Positions 62,490 to 64,000 of a stretch of 64,000 nt of DNA are shown here, one piece after another. A program made the translations under genes and the position numbers. This DNA is from Methanovulcanius yangii (lineage in GTDB: Archaea > Halobacteriota > Methanomicrobia > Methanomicrobiales > Methanomicrobiaceae): contig NZ_LTBL01000001.1 in the NCBI RefSeq assembly GCF_018687785.1, forward strand, positions 1,355,780-1,419,779, given 5' to 3'. Each line of letters opens with the position of its first letter. Position 1 is the first letter of the stretch. Below the pieces are notes generated by a model. The model was not told the DNA's origin, ran no database searches, and worked only from the letters and a program-made list of their open reading frames with translations.

Positions 62490-63632
62490 TTAGAGAGAGA
62501 CCCATGCAAGAATGAAGAGTCCGAGCCCAACCATACACAGACCCATGCTTAGGCGAAGGGACCGCCGATACTCCTCACGCCAGCGGCCGACACGTTCCGG
62601 CGACAGACCACCTGCGACGAGCAGCGTTATGACAATGAGGGGAAGGACAAAGATGAGGTTGTACAGGAGAAGTGCCCCCACGGTCCTGATGCCCGGTGCA
62701 GACGCGAGCATTCCCAGCACGGCAAGATAGACACCGCCGGTGCATGGCAGTTCGAAAAATCCGGTCAGAATGCCTATGGCAAAGGCTGCAGGAATCGTGT
62801 GCCTACCCGTCAGGCGCTTGAGTATGGCACTGCCACCTTCAGGAATGGCAAGAGAGACAACCGCCCGGCCCGTCACCCCTTCCGCCACCATAAATATCCC
62901 GATGATAATTGCCACCAGCGCTGCGAATATGGAGAACCCTGCGCCGATATCAAGGACACGGACAGCCGCCAGGATGCCGATGCCGGAGAGGATGTAGATG
63001 AGAAACACCCCCGCGGCATAGGCAAACCCGGTTGCAATGACACTCTTCCTGCTTCCTGCGCTGAGAAGAGTGACCAGAAGGAACACCAGCACCGCAAAGG
63101 CACAGGGATTGACCCCGTCAACGAGGGCTGCCCCTGCGATGATGAGAAGCGACGGCCCGGCAGGGGGAGGCGAGGAAGGAGACGGAACCACCCCCGCATC
63201 GCTTGTTGCATCGGGAGAGGGGGAAACGGAAACCGTGCCATTTTCGAGGTATCCGGGCAATTTTGTCGAAATCGCAGTATACCCTTCGAGGAAGAGGCCG
63301 TCGCTGGTGAAGACGGCGGGGTACGACGGATACGGCTCGCCATGCGCCTGACCCATTTGGAAAAAGAGGTCACGAACGGAGGCGTTGCCCGTCACATCGC
63401 AGTATTCAAAACGAACCGCAGGGTATGCAACTGAGAGGTTCTCCACTACAGGATGCGCCTTAGTACAGGCATGACATGTCTCACTGAAGAAAAAAAACAC
63501 GACCCGCCCCGCGTCATTCACCGCACCCGTACAGGAATGGACGTCGGCCGCCCCGGCCCCCGCCACAAGCCCCCATACAAGCATGGAGAGAACAAGTATT
63601 GGCACTACGCCCCGGGAGACACCCCGCACCAT
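62490..63632 (-). CDS. Thioredoxin-like/CcdA fusion, thiol-disulfide electron carrier
   Basis: The 380-residue protein has a signal-like N-terminus and a thioredoxin-fold outer domain with the redox motif CHAC (in FFFSETCHACTKAHP). A Pro/Ser-rich linker follows (about residues 135-165), then a CcdA/DsbD-type core of six helices. The core has Cys in NPCAF and ELPCTGG, the pair that shuttles electrons across the membrane. It should deliver reducing power outside for disulfide reduction. The fusion of both parts in one chain is uncommon. The start (ATG 63632) is uncertain; TATA placement suggests that it may lie slightly downstream. Confidence 0.82.
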   Translation of the reverse strand: MVRGVSRGVVPILVLSMLVWGLVAGAGAADVHSCTGAVNDAGRVVFFFFSETCHACTKAHPVVENLSVAYPAVRFEYCDVTGNASVRDLFFQMGQAHGEPYPSYPAVFTSDGLFLEGYTAISTKLPGYLENGTVSVSPSPDATSDAGVVPSPSSPPPAGPSLLIIAGAALVDGVNPCAFAVLVFLLVTLLSAGSRKSVIATGFAYAAGVFLIYILSGIGILAAVRVLDIGAGFSIFAALVAIIIGIFMVAEGVTGRAVVSLAIPEGGSAILKRLTGRHTIPAAFAIGILTGFFELPCTGGVYLAVLGMLASAPGIRTVGALLLYNLIFVLPLIVITLLVAGGLSPERVGRWREEYRRSLRLSMGLCMVGLGLFILAWVSL

Positions 63633-63911
63633 ACCTCGATATAGACTGGGGAGGTTCTTAATCCTGCCGCACCCGCTTATATGCCATCATCGGCCCCTAT
63701 CTACAATCCGACTGCAATTTTGCATCTTACATACGAACAAAAGGTAAAATGGACGTTCAAAAAACCCATAGCCCGCGTGCGGACAGAATGGCACGAACGG
63801 CATCGGCCGGAAGATCTGCGAAAGAACCCGATGGAATAATGCGGAACGATATACAGGATACGTAAGAGAATTGCGTCTTACCTCCCGGAAAGGGAGGTGA
63901 AGAAAAAAGAT
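63633..63911. other. Gap between the thioredoxin-CcdA gene and rpl12
   Basis: This 279-base interval holds the promoter for the thioredoxin-CcdA gene on the minus strand (a TCTATATCG-like box near 63641-63649) and the 3' region of rpl12. I see no gene in it. Confidence 0.4.
63880..63910 (-). terminator. T-run and hairpin after rpl12
   Basis: On the minus strand a TCTTTTTTCTTC stretch follows the rpl12 stop directly. A seven-pair hairpin then forms from ACCTCCC and GGGAGGT (63880-63898) around a five-base loop. The T-run comes before the hairpin, so the T-run rather than the hairpin would act as the archaeal terminator. Confidence 0.45.
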
Positions 63912-64000
63912 TTAGCCGAAGAGTGCACCGAGGCCGGCCATGCCGTCCTCTTCTGCCTCTTCCTCTTCCTCTTCAGCCTCTTCCTCGACAGCTGCCTCCG
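63912..64000 (-). CDS. rpl12: Ribosomal stalk protein L12 (P1), C-terminal fragment
   Basis: The last 89 bases read, on the minus strand, a long acidic stretch of Glu and Ala followed by GMAGLGALFG and a stop at 63912. This is the conserved C-terminal tail of archaeal L12 (P1), which recruits elongation factors to the ribosome. The start lies beyond the right edge, where rpl10 and other ribosomal genes are expected. Confidence 0.9.
   Translation of the reverse strand, partial: EAAVEEEAEEEEEEAEEDGMAGLGALFG

Noticed and set aside
62235-62552. Plus-strand ORF in the gap before the thioredoxin-CcdA gene
   Set aside because: It has no ATG or GTG at its start, no ribosome-binding site, Arg/Pro-rich low-complexity sequence, and overlaps the end of the fusion gene.
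63880-63898. Hairpin as a classical intrinsic terminator of rpl12
   Set aside because: On the minus strand the T-run lies before the hairpin, not after it, so the stem-loop is not in the usual order.

Overview
The window reads as a contiguous piece of a euryarchaeal methanogen chromosome, most likely Methanomicrobiales. Pointers are L-tyrosine decarboxylase MfnA (methanofuran pathway), archaeal Dph2, an A-type flavoprotein of the F420H2 oxidase kind, an archaeal tRNA-Gln with an A1-U72 pair, TATA-box promoters with several apparently leaderless starts, DUF2117 and Nre proteins, HypF, and a ribosomal stalk protein L12 (P1) tail at the right edge. I see no insertion sequences, CRISPR arrays, phage genes or rRNA. 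Genes are dense, with many ATGA-type overlaps.

Layout. 1-4.8 kb: tail of a probable ZIP transporter, CPA2 antiporter, CBS protein, DUF5654 protein, NSS symporter, tRNA-Gln and a lipoprotein. 4.9-7.8 kb: leuC-leuD-leuB-type operon. 7.9-16.2 kb: a long minus-strand run of overlapping or nearly abutting genes (ppsA, mfnA, hpt, dph2, METTL5-like methylase, MFS, ABC1 kinase). 16.3-24 kb: serA, tRNA-Val, a glycosyltransferase, AIM24, DUF2117, the DNA repair protein Nre with a PCNA-binding tail, and membrane proteins. 24-26.4 kb: DNA ligase and an MBL hydrolase. 26.5-32.5 kb: a molybdenum/tungsten island holding a Mo-storage-protein homologue, an MOT1-type oxyanion transporter and wtpABC. 32.7-42.7 kb: hisD, an HD/OB nuclease, GT2, DJ-1, a thioesterase, pyrG-guaAB, and argD-hisC-AK6-CDP-alcohol transferase. 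42.8-46.7 kb: a stand-alone condensation-domain enzyme with MarR and MATE genes, and a polyprenol-kinase-like gene. 46.9-52.8 kb: a K+ channel, a nitrogenase-like H-D-K operon, UPF0114 and TrkH. 52.9-54.6 kb: rubredoxin, FprA and superoxide reductase. 54.9-64 kb: a transglutaminase-like protein, a helicase, two regulators, hypF, an orphan response regulator, a thioredoxin-CcdA fusion and rpl12.

The most unusual element is the three-gene nitrogenase-like operon at 47,728-50,660. A NifH-like ATPase is followed by two short component-1 subunits, and both subunits keep the three-cysteine P-cluster pattern with near-nitrogenase spacing. They do not look like CfbD, chlorophyll reductases or true NifDK, so the substrate is unknown. 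The Mo/W island, the condensation-domain cassette and several perfect inverted repeats at promoters are the next most interesting items. All family assignments come from motif recognition by eye, without database searches.
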